A program made the translations under genes and the position numbers. From Sambucus nigra (Eukaryota; Streptophyta; Magnoliopsida; Dipsacales; Adoxaceae): a DNA stretch of 64,000 nucleotides. Shown piece after piece: positions 1 through 11,123 of this stretch. Location of the stretch: assembly GCA_949130495.1 (NCBI GenBank), contig OX422220.1, forward strand, positions 124,619,810-124,683,809, read 5' to 3'. Numbering within the stretch: position 1 is the first letter of the stretch; each line of letters starts with the position of its first letter. The notes below the pieces were generated by a model, which worked only from the letters and a program-made list of their open reading frames with translations, did not search any database and was not told where the DNA came from.

Positions 1-1035
1 AGCTCACCAGCCAAGTCACATTGGGGGAGCCAAACTTTATGATCTGCTAATAACCTTGGGCTATTACTAGGCTTCGATGGACAAAGACTCAGTTGATTTT
101 GTTAGAAAGTGCAAAGCTTGCCAACTACATGGGAATATGATCCATGCCCCTTTAGTGGACCTACGCTCTCTATCTACACAATTACCATTCCATACTTGGG
201 CCTTTGACCTGGTAAGATCCATCAACCTTTTTCCATGAGGAAATATATGAATTTAGTAGCCATATAATATTTCATGAAGTGGGCGAAGGCCCTACCGCTC
301 AAGAAAGCCAACGCGGGGGTAGTAGCTCGATGTATAAAGGAATAAATTATTTGCCTCTTTGGTATCTCAAAGGTGTTTCTGTCGGACAACAGTACCCCCT
401 TTGTGAACAGCGAAGTGCGCTTGCTCGTGCAAAAGTATTGCATCATCCATCACAAGTCAATAACAACCTACCCGAAGTGAAATGGGAAAACAGAAGCTAC
501 CAATAAGACGTTGGTGAATATTTTGGCAAAGATGTTAGAGGACTTTCCTGGCACGTGGGATGATAAGATACCCGAAGTTCTATGGGCTTATCGAATGACG
601 AAGAGAAAGCCAACATGGTACACACCATTCTCTTTAGTATTTGGGGCATAAATCGTGCTGCCAATCGAACTCGAGGTAGCTTCTGCTCGTTACAACCTAC
701 GAAGTGCTATGCTCCCTCACAGTTGCCATGTACAACTCAAAGCCTTGGAAGAACATAGAGATAATGCCGTGAGGCACTTTGAGATATATAAGAAGAAGTT
801 ATCCAGATTTTATGATCAATTGGTAAGGCCAAGGAAGTTCAAGGAAGGAGACTTGGTTTTAAAAGCATGCACGAGACACATAAGAGGCTTGTCGCTACCA
901 AAGTTCGAAGCAAACTGGGAAGGGCCTTATATTGTTCGAGCAACCCACGATTCGGGATACTGCGAGATATCTAAGCTGGAAGATAATGTGACTTTCAAAT
1001 TGAACAACAAGTGGCTGAAGATTTATTACGTCTGA
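1..1035 (+). pseudogene. Ty3/gypsy (Tat-type) integrase, decayed
   Basis: Integrase that would insert the retrotransposon cDNA into nuclear DNA. The frame opens in the zinc-binding region (HQPSHIGGAK, then CKACQLHGN), followed by the core with HTWAFDL (first Asp), LSDNSTPFVN (second Asp) and NGKTEATNKT (Glu). The last 126 codons (from about 655) are open. They contain the conserved KFKEGDLVL and NWEGPYIV blocks and end at TGA near 1035. Several stops interrupt 60-650 (for example near 76, 236, 250 and 648), so it is not functional. The C-terminus resembles Tat elements rather than chromoviruses: there is no chromodomain. Family assignment is by eye. Confidence 0.85.
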
Positions 1036-1397
1036 ATGTATGTTCTGTCAATCCAGTTCAATGATTTTTTTTTATTTACACCATAGATGTATGCTTCAAA
1101 GATTGGGATTGCCCGTTTAATATAGTCAGAAGCAAAATTCATGGGGCGTATGCTAGATCAATATTTTATTTTCATAAGTTCACTGATTGATCCTTTTATT
1201 ATACATGATGTACTTAGCATTGATGTATAAGCATAGATAATATTCAATTAAAATAACAGAAAGGAAAGGAAACACCAAAGTTGCCAATGTTTCTTTATTT
1301 CAAATAAGCGATAGCATTGTGGTTACAACCAAGTTCAAAAAATTTAAAAGTTCATAGAAATGGGCAAGACTAACAAAAGAAACGTTGAATAATGAAG
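1036..1397. other. Non-coding spacer between pol and the antisense gene
   Basis: About 360 bases between the integrase stop and the last codon of the antisense PMD gene. The two transcription units converge here. I see no gene, only AT-rich sequence that could hold their 3' ends. Confidence 0.5.
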
Positions 1398-2257
1398 CTA
1401 GGGGTCATCCATGATAAAGAGAAGATTCTCTAAACCAAGTAGCCGGTGGTGATGTGGGAGAAGATTCTGCTCATGCTGGCTCTGCTTTACAACAAGGTCA
1501 TCTAGATTCTTCTGGAGAATTTCTCGGGTCTAGTAGATGGTTTCTAACTCCTGCCCTTTTTCAACCAACTGTTCCTCTGCACGAGCAATCGCCTCGCGAG
1601 CCTTTTGCACTTATTGCTTAGCTACCAGTAATTGGGATTCTAGACCCATAAGTTCTTTAAAGATAGCCACCTGCTCGCGATGGGAATTATAAAGGCGACC
1701 ATAGACGCTGGGAAGATCACTCTTCTTAAAACTCCGCAGCAGCTCCACCAACCATGTCATGGAAAAATCATCATTGGTTAACACATTAACCTTACCCAAT
1801 AAAGCTTTGACAGTGTCAGGGCTGAGCGAAATAAGGGGGTGCTGAGAATTTCCTCTAATACCATCGCGAGCCCAAGAAATCGACAAGCCATCATCCCAGG
1901 AATTGGCTTCAGACATTGAGCAGTAAAGGTCAAAGGAAAGCGAGCCAATAATTGCTCGATTAACAAATGGGGACCCTCAGTCAGAACAGAAGGGAAACTG
2001 GCCAAAGTTTGTCGCAGTACCACCTCGGGGTCTGCCTTAGGCGGGTGAATAATGAAAATGCTATCACTGGAAGATGGCAATCAGGTATGCAAAGCACTAT
2101 CACCTGCTTTCACTTGAGGAGCGTGTGGTGCAGGAGTATCACCAAGTATACGGGCCCCATCCAAAGAAGCAACTGAAGCTACCGTCGGCACTTGCACTGA
2201 GTCTTTAACAACAGACTCCACTTCGAGCCTATGAGTTGCTAGTTGATCGACCTCCAC

Positions 2258-2847
2258 CTGAAATTTAGCAATAAAGACAAAGGAAAGCATGAATAAAAAT
2301 AATATTCTAACGTAGATATTTATGCCTATAAGACTAGGACCACCTGACCCTCGGTTATGGGAGATTTATGCCTATAAGACTAGGCCTGCCTAACCCTCGG
2401 TTATGGGAGATTTATGCCTATAAGACTAGGCCCGTCCGACCCTTGCTTATGGGAAATTTATGCCTATAAGGCTAAGCCCACTTGAACCTTGGTTATAGAA
2501 GATTTATGGCAATAAGACTAGGCCCTCCTGACCCTCGGTTATGGGAGATTTATGCCTATAAGACTAAGCCCGCCTGACCCTCAGTTATGGGAGATTTATT
2601 CCTATAAGACTAGGCCCGCCTGACCCTCAGTTATGGGAGATTTAAGTACTAGATTACTAGGCCCGCCTGACCCTCGGTTATGGTAGATTTAAGTCCTACA
2701 TTACAAGACCCTCCCGACCCTCGGTTATGGGAGATTTTGCTTTCAAAGTCCTACATTACTAGGCCCGCCTGACCCTCGATCATGGGAGATTTTGATTTTA
2801 AAGCTAACATATTTCTATGTAGAAGATATATGGAAGAGTGGAAATAC
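2258..2847 (-). other. Intron of the antisense PMD gene, holding a minisatellite
   Basis: On the - strand a donor GAG|GTATTTCC lies at 2847 and an acceptor TTTATTGCTAAATTTCAG ends at 2258. Coding-like sequence lies on both sides: the acidic exon at 3154-2848, and the exon with VEVDQLATHRLEVES just after the acceptor. The 590-base length is larger than the other two introns because of the 46-bp tandem repeat at 2319-2790. Confidence 0.65.
2319..2790. repeat. 46-bp minisatellite, about 10 copies
   Basis: Units start at 2319, 2365, 2411, 2457, 2503, 2549, 2595 and 2641, exactly 46 bases apart. Two or three longer, more divergent units follow to about 2790. The core reads TTTATGCCTATAAGACTAGG then CCTGACCCTCGGTTATGGG. 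Late units change to TTTAAGTCCTACATTAC at their start. It lies wholly inside the inferred PMD intron. Confidence 0.92.
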
Positions 2848-3154
2848 CTCAGGGCATCGCTCATCTGCAAACTCGCAAATGTTAATCTGGACCCCATCCT
2901 CCCCTTTAATCACACCAGGAACTACCAATGGGGGATGAATTTGGGGGGAAGTCACATTCCCCCCAACCTTAGCAACCTGCTCCTGCCTATTCTCCACCAT
3001 TTCAACCACATGTTCCTTCTCACCCTCTCCTTGGACAACTGTAGCTGGCTCAACACCTTCTTGATTTAAAATGGAAGGATAGAACACATATACAAGCATT
3101 TGGTTGTTCGAAGGAAGATGGGATAAAGGAATAACTTGAGCAAGTAAGGGGCAC

Positions 3155-3228
3155 CTGCAATGTAGAAGTTAAAAGTTAGACAACAAGATGAAAGAGCAAT
3201 AGAAATTCAGATAAGAAAACCCACTCAC
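3155..3228 (-). other. Intron of the antisense PMD gene
   Basis: On the - strand the donor ACG|GTGAGTGGG is at 3228 and the acceptor TTCTACATTGCAG ends at 3155, giving 74 bases. Upstream exon text (LREQAVLERDVSYVRATED) and downstream exon text (VEPATVVQGEGEKEHV) are both coding-like on this strand. Confidence 0.65.
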
Positions 3229-3346
3229 CGTAGGTTGCGAAGGGACAGGCGCAGGGGACTTTGGTACATCTTCAGTAGCTCTCACATAGGAAACATCCCT
3301 CTCAAGGACAGCCTGCTCACGCAAAAAATAAAGGTCAGGGGAATAA

Positions 3347-6259
3347 TGTGACACCCCGACTAATTAAATACCGGGTAGCTACTCCTTTATTAAATTAATA
3401 CAAAATGCCAAGTTAGTTCAGTTAACAGCATCACTGTCGAAAACATTTTAATGATTACTAACCACCTACTATTTAAAAAGTGAGTTGCCAAATTTTAAGT
3501 TAACTCTGATTAACATGCAATAAGAGGATAATGAAAGAATAACAAACATTCACCATAACGAAGCAATAGAATAACCAACAAAATAATAATAAGTCCGGAG
3601 GAAAACTCCTCACAACAATCCCACAACTGAACTAAGTAAAAAAATGTATCCTGAATTAATTACATGCCAAAAGTCTGAAAATCTGAAATAGAAAAAGTTT
3701 CTAATAGAAATGGGCGACAAGCCCTACAACTGATGAAAGCTGAATATAGAGTCAAGATAGATGAAGCGTCTACTAGCAAAGTTCTGTAACTTCCACATAC
3801 AGCTACAACTTGTCACCTGAATGAGGATCCTAAGCATGGTGTCCTTGTGGCTGGGCACCTAAAATGGTTTTTACAAAAATAGATTTGAAAGCAAACGGGT
3901 TAGAGCCCGAAAGTAGAGAGTATTTTAAAAATAGCAAGTGCTTTAATGACATTAAAACAATGAATGCAAAATACATGTTAGGACGTGCACTCGCATGAAA
4001 TACTCACCTCTCAACTGATTGTGCACTCCTAACGAATAGCACCCATCTAAGTGATATTTTTATCTAACTAAACTAACATGAGTTTTATCCTTTCTACTCG
4101 GTTCTCATTATACATTCTAACGTCATCAATTAAGTAGGGGGCTTTACTTAAACTCAGATCCTCAATTATTAGCAATACAATTCATTACAGGTTATCCCTT
4201 TATAGTTACTCAAAGCATTTCCGTATTTATACTCACAATACCAACATGAAAGTTCTCATTAGTTTAAGTGTATATTATTCACGTCATGAATATACAATAC
4301 AAGCACCCCGAGACTAAGCTGCGGTGCACACATACTCTGCTATCCATCCCGGTACATCACGTACATAAGGATCACGCATTCCGAATCTCTCAGGAATTGT
4401 TCTCAGATAATAGCAAATCACAAACAACGGAGGCGAACACAGTCATATCACACGGGTCACGCACATACCTACGCTCCCACGATCAGCAGACTTATTAACA
4501 TCCCAATAAGTCCTTCTCTGACCTATGTTCTTGAGGTACCAATCTATATCCCCCCGTAGGCTCACAAAGATTAGATGGCCCTAAACGAACGCAAACCTCC
4601 CGTGATAGCAAGTATGGTAGGTATGTCATACACATCAAATCATATATACTAAGCATGCACACATCTTAGCTATTACCATATTTATTTTAGTGGTATACTT
4701 CTCGTTCTTATACCCACACGCTTGTCCCCGGTTTATACGTCACCTAATATCCTCACGTCGTAATTAGTACTCATGTTCTAACCCATAAATATCATTTGGT
4801 TCAAACCGCACTTCTATATTTTACTCCCCAATATATCCCAAATGTCCCAACTATGTCAATTAGTCGTCAAGGAAATGTCAACTCTACCATTTAATAAGGT
4901 TACGGAACACTCGAAATCAAATCAGGCCAAAAAGGCCAAACTGTCCTCTCGTTAGAAGTCTCGTTCGAACGAGGATGGTTCGAACGAGAGTTCATTCGAA
5001 CGAACTGGGCATCTAACGAGATCTCGTTTGAACGAAAGACATCGAACGAACATCCCTCTCATTAGAAGGCAAACTGTCAACTCGTTAGAAGCTCATTCGA
5101 ACGAGCTCGTTCGAACGACCTGGGCAGGTCTTCTAACGAGGTGACAGTTTGAGCCCAGAAAATTCCTATTACGTTTTTCCAACTTTTCTTCACCTCCAAT
5201 CTTATCTAAATGTCATTCTAACAAGGTTTCAAGGTTTCTAATCATCCCTAAACATATTAAATTCGTATAACAACATTTATATGGGGTCTAATCATCCCAA
5301 ACCACATCTAATCATCAAATCTCTCCAATTTTCCCCAATTTTCAAGAACATGAACCCTAGAAATTTAAAGTCTTCCATAGTTATAATTAAATCCGTTTTT
5401 GCATATAAAAAGTAGTAATTCTCTTAGTTCAATCATCCAATAACAGTTCTACATGCAATCCTACATTAAAATCTGAATTCACAACTCCAATTTCATGGGT
5501 TTTTATTGATCTCCCAAAAACAATACAATTATATGAATTTCCTACACATGGAAGAAGTATTCTTTGCAAAAACGAAATTAAACCACTTGCCTTATGTCTT
5601 TCTCTGATTTTGATGTCGAATCTTGAAGGTTGAATTGTCCTCTCTCTCTCTCTCTGCAGAATTCTCTTCTCTTTCTCTCTCTACAAATTTCTTCTCTCAG
5701 GATGACAATGGAGATGGGGGTTGGTTTGGCAAGTTTAAGGTTTCTAAACTTCTCCCGTAGCCCACTACCTAGATTGGGGTTGGAAATGGCTTAGTGGGCT
5801 AAGAATAAGTCTGATTTTTAACTCTAATTTTCGTGGGTTTTAATTCCCAAAATTCCAAAATTACCAAAATACCCTTCTAAGTTGCCGGTATGGCCTAAAT
5901 TGCCCCAGGACCCAAACTAAACCCCCGGCTAGTGTTTTCTGACTATTTCGACCCTTTCGGGCGCGTTGGAGCACTCAAAACGACTATACGGTTAATAAAA
6001 ATAAAATTTACTTTTTAATTAAAATAATTATATTCTTGACGCGACTGTCACACGCGTCCCAATAAAATTTCCAAATTGCCGTATTTCAATCTCACGACAA
6101 ATTTAATGATTCAATATTCATATATAGCCATATATACTCATTAAAATCAAATACCAACTCGCATCTCGCTAGTATTTTTATCCGGATTAATTTCCAATTA
6201 ATACACATTTAATTCAATTAATCCCATAAATAAATATCATAAAAATACGGGGTATTACA
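3347..6259 (-). repeat. 3' LTR of Tekay copy A
   Basis: 2,913 bases, nearly identical to 11124-14020. It starts TGTGACACCCC and ends GGTATTACA on the + strand. It carries a cluster of TTCGAA palindromes at 4946-5150 and a CT-rich run (5638-5660). Confidence 0.95.
4946..5150. promoter_or_regulatory. Cluster of TTCGAA-centred palindromes in LTR (possible protein-binding sites)
   Basis: Within about 200 bases there are several copies of TCGTTCGAACGA or one-base variants (for example at 4971, 4999, 5094 and 5108), alternating with TCTAACGAG and its complement CTCGTTAGA. The same cluster recurs in the other LTRs of this family and in similar form in a copia element. The function is not known. Confidence 0.6.
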
Positions 6260-6273
6260 TACTTGCCCCCTAA
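6260..6273 (-). other. Polypurine tract of copy A
   Basis: On the - strand TTAGGGGGCAAGTA directly precedes the LTR start TGTAATACC, the expected primer site for plus-strand synthesis. Confidence 0.75.
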
Positions 6274-6301
6274 TAACAGAATTTCGTCTCGAAATTCGAA
6301 A

Positions 6302-7633
6302 CTAGAAAGTACCTGGTAAGAACAACTCTGGATAACGTTCGCGCATCTCATCCTCGCGCTCCCATGTGGACTCCACGACATTATGATGTCGCCACTGAAC
6401 ACGCACTAACGGGACTATCTTTGACCGCAGTTTCCATTCACTTCGGTCCAATATAGCAATCGGCCCCTCCTCGTAGGAGCTATCAGGCTGGAGATCGATG
6501 TCCTCCAAAGCAATGAGAGAATGAGCCAAAGTGTCTCTAAGATATTTCCTTATTGAGGAAATATGAAACACATCATGAATCCGATGCAAATGCTCCGGTA
6601 ACCCAAGTCTATATGCAACAGACCCAATCCGCTCGATGATAGGGAATGGCCCCACATATCTCGGTGCCAACTTCCCCTTCTTCCCAAATCGCATAATCCC
6701 CTTCATAGGAGATACTCTGAGTAAAACTTGGTCCCCCACTTGGAACTCCCTGAAGGACCTCTACGCATCAGCATAGCTCTTCTGCCGATCCTGAGCTACC
6801 CGAATGCGACTCCGTATCAATTCTATCCTCGTCGAAGTATCCTTAATTACTTCCGGTCCAAGTAGTTTGTTATCCCCCACCTCCAACCAACATGCTGGGG
6901 AACGACAAGGTCTACCGTACAACGCCTCAAATGGAGCCATGCCAATGGTGAACTGGTAGGAGTTGTTGTAAGCAAACTCCACCAGTGGAAGATACTGCTC
7001 CCATCCACCCCCGAAATCAATGATGCACATACGCAACATGTCCTCCAACATCTAGTTTGTACGCTCGGTTTGCCCATCGGTTTGCGGGTGATACGCCGTA
7101 CTCAACCGCAATTCCGTGCCCATGGCCTCTTGAAAACTTTCCCAAAACCGTGAAACAAATATCTTGTCTCTATCAGACACGATATTTAGGGGCACACCGT
7201 GAAGTCTCACTATCTCTGCAATAAAGAGCTGGGCATATGGTCCCATAGTGTAGTCTGTCCTTGCGGGTAGAAAATGAGCGACTTTGGTCAACCTGTCCAC
7301 AATTACCCAAATGGAGTCGTGACCTCTCTGTGACGTAGGCAACCCCATGATAAAATCCAGAGATATGCTCTCCCACATCCACATCGGGACCTCTAATGGA
7401 TGTAGAAGTCCTGCCGGTCTCTGATGATCCACTTTTACCAGCTGACAAGTGGCGCATTTAGAAACAAACACGGCAATATCTCTCTTTATCCCGCTCCACC
7501 AATACTTTCGTCTCATGTCTTGGTACATTTTATCCCCATCGGGATGTACCGCGAACCGTGAGCCGTGCGACTCTGCCATCACCTCGTGCCACAATTCCTC
7601 CCCTTCGGAACTCTTAATATCCCATTGAAGCAT
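6302..7633 (-). pseudogene. Copy A integrase with chromodomain-like C-terminus
   Basis: Integrase segment of the gag-pol reading frame. It has a zinc-binding HHCC module (ESHGSRFAVHP ... CATCQ), then SLDFIMGLP, VSDRDKIFVSRFW and QTDGQTERTN, which carry the catalytic Asp, Asp and Glu. The end has the chromovirus motif RVQWRHHNVVESTWEREDEM, expected to target heterochromatin. In-frame TAG stops occur at about 7050 and 6760. Upstream, an extra G in the run at 7600-7603 shifts the frame between RNase H and integrase. All key catalytic residues are still visible, so decay is recent. Confidence 0.93.
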
Positions 7634-9627
7634 AATCCCCCATCTGAGCTAACAGTATAGGACTCGGCTCCCTCTGCTAGTAATCGAACTATCTGCTCCT
7701 GACAGAACGAGTCATTTGCCTGGGCCTTTACCAGCTTCGTGATAATCTGCGGCGTAACAGTCATCACAGACACGAATGATTGGGCCACTGCATTCTGGTG
7801 TCCCAACTCCTTCCACTTGGCCTTCCACACCCCTGCCACCTCATCGAATGGCCTATGGCTCAACGCGTCTGCTACCACGTTAGCCTTCCCCGGGTGATAT
7901 TGGATATCAAACTGATAGTCCTTCACAAACTCAAGCCACCTTCGTTGTCGCATATTCAACTCCTTCTGCGTGAATAGGAACTGTAGGGACTTGTGGTCTG
8001 TGAACAATCGAAACTTCTCCCCCAAAAGATAATGTCTCCAAATCCGAAGGGCAAATACCACTGCCGCTAACTCCAAGTCATGAGTGGGGTAATTCTTCTA
8101 GTGAGGCTTTAGCTTACGGGAAGCATAAGCTATGGCCTGACTCTCCTGCTGCAATACACCTCCAAGTCCTTGTAAGGACGCATCGGTGTAGACTAGATAC
8201 TCAACTCCCGGTCTCGGCAATGCTAACACAGGTGCTGAGGTCAACTTATCCTTCAACTCATCAAATGCCAACAGACAGGCATCACTCCAGATGAATGGCA
8301 CACCCTTACGAGTCAGATGTGTTAAAGGACCCGCTATCTTCGAAAATCCCCGAATGAACCTCCTGTAGTATCCTGCCAGTCCCAAGAAACTACGGATCTC
8401 CGTTGGTGTCGTGGGCTGTCCCCACTCCCTCACCGCGGATACCTTCCCCGGATCAAGAGATATCCCCCGGTCGGAAATAATATGGCCCAAAAACTGAACC
8501 TCCTTCAGCCAAAACCCGCACTTCTCATACTTTGCATACAGCTCGTTCTGACGAAGCGTCTGTAAAACCTGCCTCAAATGCTCTGCATGCTCCTCCTCTG
8601 TCTGGGAGTAAACCAGAATATCATCAATGAAGACAATGACGAACTGATCAAGGAACTCTCTGAACACCCTATTCATCAAGTCTATAAACATGGCTGGAGC
8701 ATTGGTCAAGACAAAAGGCATAACCCGAAACTCGTAGGAACCATATCTCGTTAAGAACGCAATCTTCAAGACGTCCTCCTCCCTGATACGCAACTGATGG
8801 TATCCCGATCGCAAATCAATCTTTGAGAAGAAAGAAGCTCCCCTCAACTGGTCGAATAAGTCATCGATTCGGGGCAACGGATACTTATTCCGTATCGTGA
8901 CTTTATTCAACTCCCGGTAATCCACACACAACCTCAACGATCCATCCCTCTTCTTCACGAACAACACAGGGGAACCCCACGATGAAGTACTCCTCCGGAT
9001 AAACCCCTGTCCCAACAACTGCTCAATCTGATCCCGTAACTCTCTCATTTCAGCTGGAGCCATACGGTAAGGTGTGCGGGCAATAGGCCGAGTGCCCGGC
9101 GTCAAGTCGATCATAAAATCTATCTCTCTACTCGGAGGTAATCCAGGTATATCCTGAAATACATCGTCAAACTCTCGAACAACCGGAATCGAATCAAGTG
9201 GTATCACCACTTCCTTAGAGGTCTCCTCCTCTATATAGTACAAATGAGTGGACGATCCTCCCTCAGGACGAGGAATCGCCACTAAAAACATCTCCTTCCC
9301 GGGAATGGCAAAGATAATACTCCTACTGAAACAGTCAATCATGTCTCGGTACGCAACAAGACAATCCATACCAATAATGGCATCATACTCGGTCATCTCT
9401 AATACTAACATATCCGCGGGTAAAGTAAACCTCTCGATCTCTATACCCGCACCTCTACATACACGTGAAATCACGGAACCCCTACTCAACGGCGAATCTA
9501 CACATGTAACCGTGCTCTCGGCGGTGTCTAACAACCCAATGGTGCGTGCAAATCTCATAGCAATAAAACAGTGTGTAGCCCCCGTGTCAAACAAAATATG
9601 CCCCATAGTCCCCTGAATAGAGAACAT
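7579..9627 (-). pseudogene. Copy A protease, reverse transcriptase and RNase H
   Basis: The protease active site DTGATHCFI is near 9580. The reverse transcriptase follows, with [25 protein letters not shown] and the catalytic FIDDILVYS. RNase H carries [29 protein letters not shown] and [12 protein letters not shown] near 8098 splits RNase H after KLKPH. The usual GLTNAP before the RT fingers reads VLTNAP, a likely damaging change. In the family these domains are made as one polyprotein with gag and integrase and act in the cytoplasmic particle. Copy B (62104-62773) is the close relative for comparison. Confidence 0.95.
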
Positions 9628-9629
9628 AC

Positions 9630-10940
9630 CCTAAATGGCTGGTGGATCCTGTGGGGCTGCGGCCTGCTGAAGCTGATATACTCTCTTATACTGCAGCTGT
9701 CCCTGCTGAACTGGGACCGCTGGAATGGGTGGTAATGCTGCCATCTGTGGTGGCGTCGGGAGGGCGGCGGGAAACATAGGTCTCTGCGGCTCCTGTCGAG
9801 CACCCTGCTGCTGCTGCTGCTGCGGGGCCCTGCCCCTATCAGGACAGTCCTGGCGTTTATGGCCAGTCTTGCCACAAACGTAACACTTCCCCGGGAAGTT
9901 CCCCCCTCTCTGTCCCTGTTGCCCCCGGCCCTGGTGGCCGTTACCGTTCCTCCCCTGGCCCTGCTGGCCCTGCTAAAACTATTGTTGGCCATTCTGACCC
10001 TGCTGGCCCTGATGGCCGTTCGGACCCTGATGGCCCTGTCGAAAACCTCCTTATCCGTGCCTGAAATTTCCCGATCTGAACCTTTTGTGATCCCCCTGCT
10101 GGGAACCCTGGTCACCCTGTCTCTGCCCCTGAACAGATTGTGCCCACTGGCACCATGTCCTCCAGTCCTGCCCTGATGGTTGGACTCTCCCGATCTCTTT
10201 CCCTCAACCATGTGAAAGCGGTGATCCTGGCAGTGTAACAATGCAGCGTTAACCACATCAGAGTAAGTGGCCAACGATAGATTCCCCAACAAATGCTGAC
10301 GGATCCTCCAAGTCAACCCGTCTGTAAATTTCTGTATCTTCTTCTCTTCTGTCGGTATCTCATCCGGAATAATATTCAATAGATTGGTGAATTCGGCCTC
10401 ATACTCGGCCACAGTCTTACCTTCCTACCTAAGATTCATCAACTTCCTCCTCATTTCCGTGTGAACAGCTGACGGAAAGTACTTGCGATCAAACCGCACC
10501 CAAAACTCCTGTATAGTGAGAGTATCTCTCTCCTCCACGGTGGTAATAGACTCCCACCACTGCAGTGCAGACCCCACTAGCTTAAAGGTAGCTAGTATCT
10601 GCTTCTGGACATTGGTGCACTCATACATCCTCAGGTGCCGCTGAATGTCCATCCTCCACTGACTCGAAACCACAACATCGAAGCTACTTGCGAACTCCGG
10701 TGGGTGTGCTTTCTGAAAAGCATCTCGAACAAGTTCCCAAGCAGACGGGAATGCATGTGCATGGACTAGCGTGGCAACTGGCACCTGAGGTGGTGCCTGC
10801 TGAACCACGACTAGTGCGGCATTTACCGCTTGGGCTACAATGGCTGCAACCTCGGCGGCGTTCATCGTGCCCTGAACTGGTGCGGGCTGTGGTTCTGGCG
10901 TTGCATCCCTGGGAACCCGTTGTGCACGTCGTGGAGGCAT
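9630..10940 (-). pseudogene. Copy A gag
   Basis: Capsid protein of the chromovirus. The ATG at 10940 begins MPPRRAQRVPRD. The capsid core includes FQKAHPPEF, GSALQWWESI and FWVRFDRKYFPS. It is followed by a Gly/Gln-rich tail and a zinc knuckle region (about 9880-9850). Compared with copy B, CAG has become TAG at 10425 and one G is missing near 10142, shifting the Gly/Gln tail out of frame. The protein is therefore not made whole. Confidence 0.92.
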
Positions 10941-11103
10941 CTGAAACAAAAATAAAGTCTATAAGTTCGCAGTTATAAACTTAAAATAGCAGAAGAGCGA
11001 AGCATACATAAAGGAATACAACAGTCCTAAAATATAGGGCTCTACATCAAAGAAAGCTCAGCGGAAACATAATAAGCCGTACAGATCCTAAAGGACACTA
11101 GAA

Positions 11104-11121
11104 CCTGATGCTCTGATACCA
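11104..11121 (-). other. Primer binding site of copy A
   Basis: On the - strand TGGTATCAGAGCATCAGG lies two bases from the 5' LTR end. It matches the 3' end of plant initiator Met tRNA. Confidence 0.92.
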
Positions 11122-11123
11122 CC

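Noticed and set aside
2319..2790. Possible CRISPR-like array (regular 46-bp period)
   Set aside because: No unique spacers between repeats; plant genomic minisatellite.
4268..4498. 76-codon open frame repeated at 12045-12275 and, inverted, near 59535-59741
   Set aside because: Conserved only because it lies in the three Tekay LTRs; differs by stops and carries no domain.
9248..10176. Open frames on the + strand opposite protease and gag of copy A (same at 61658-62600 in copy B)
   Set aside because: Mirror frames of conserved gag-pol; they recur only because gag-pol is conserved.
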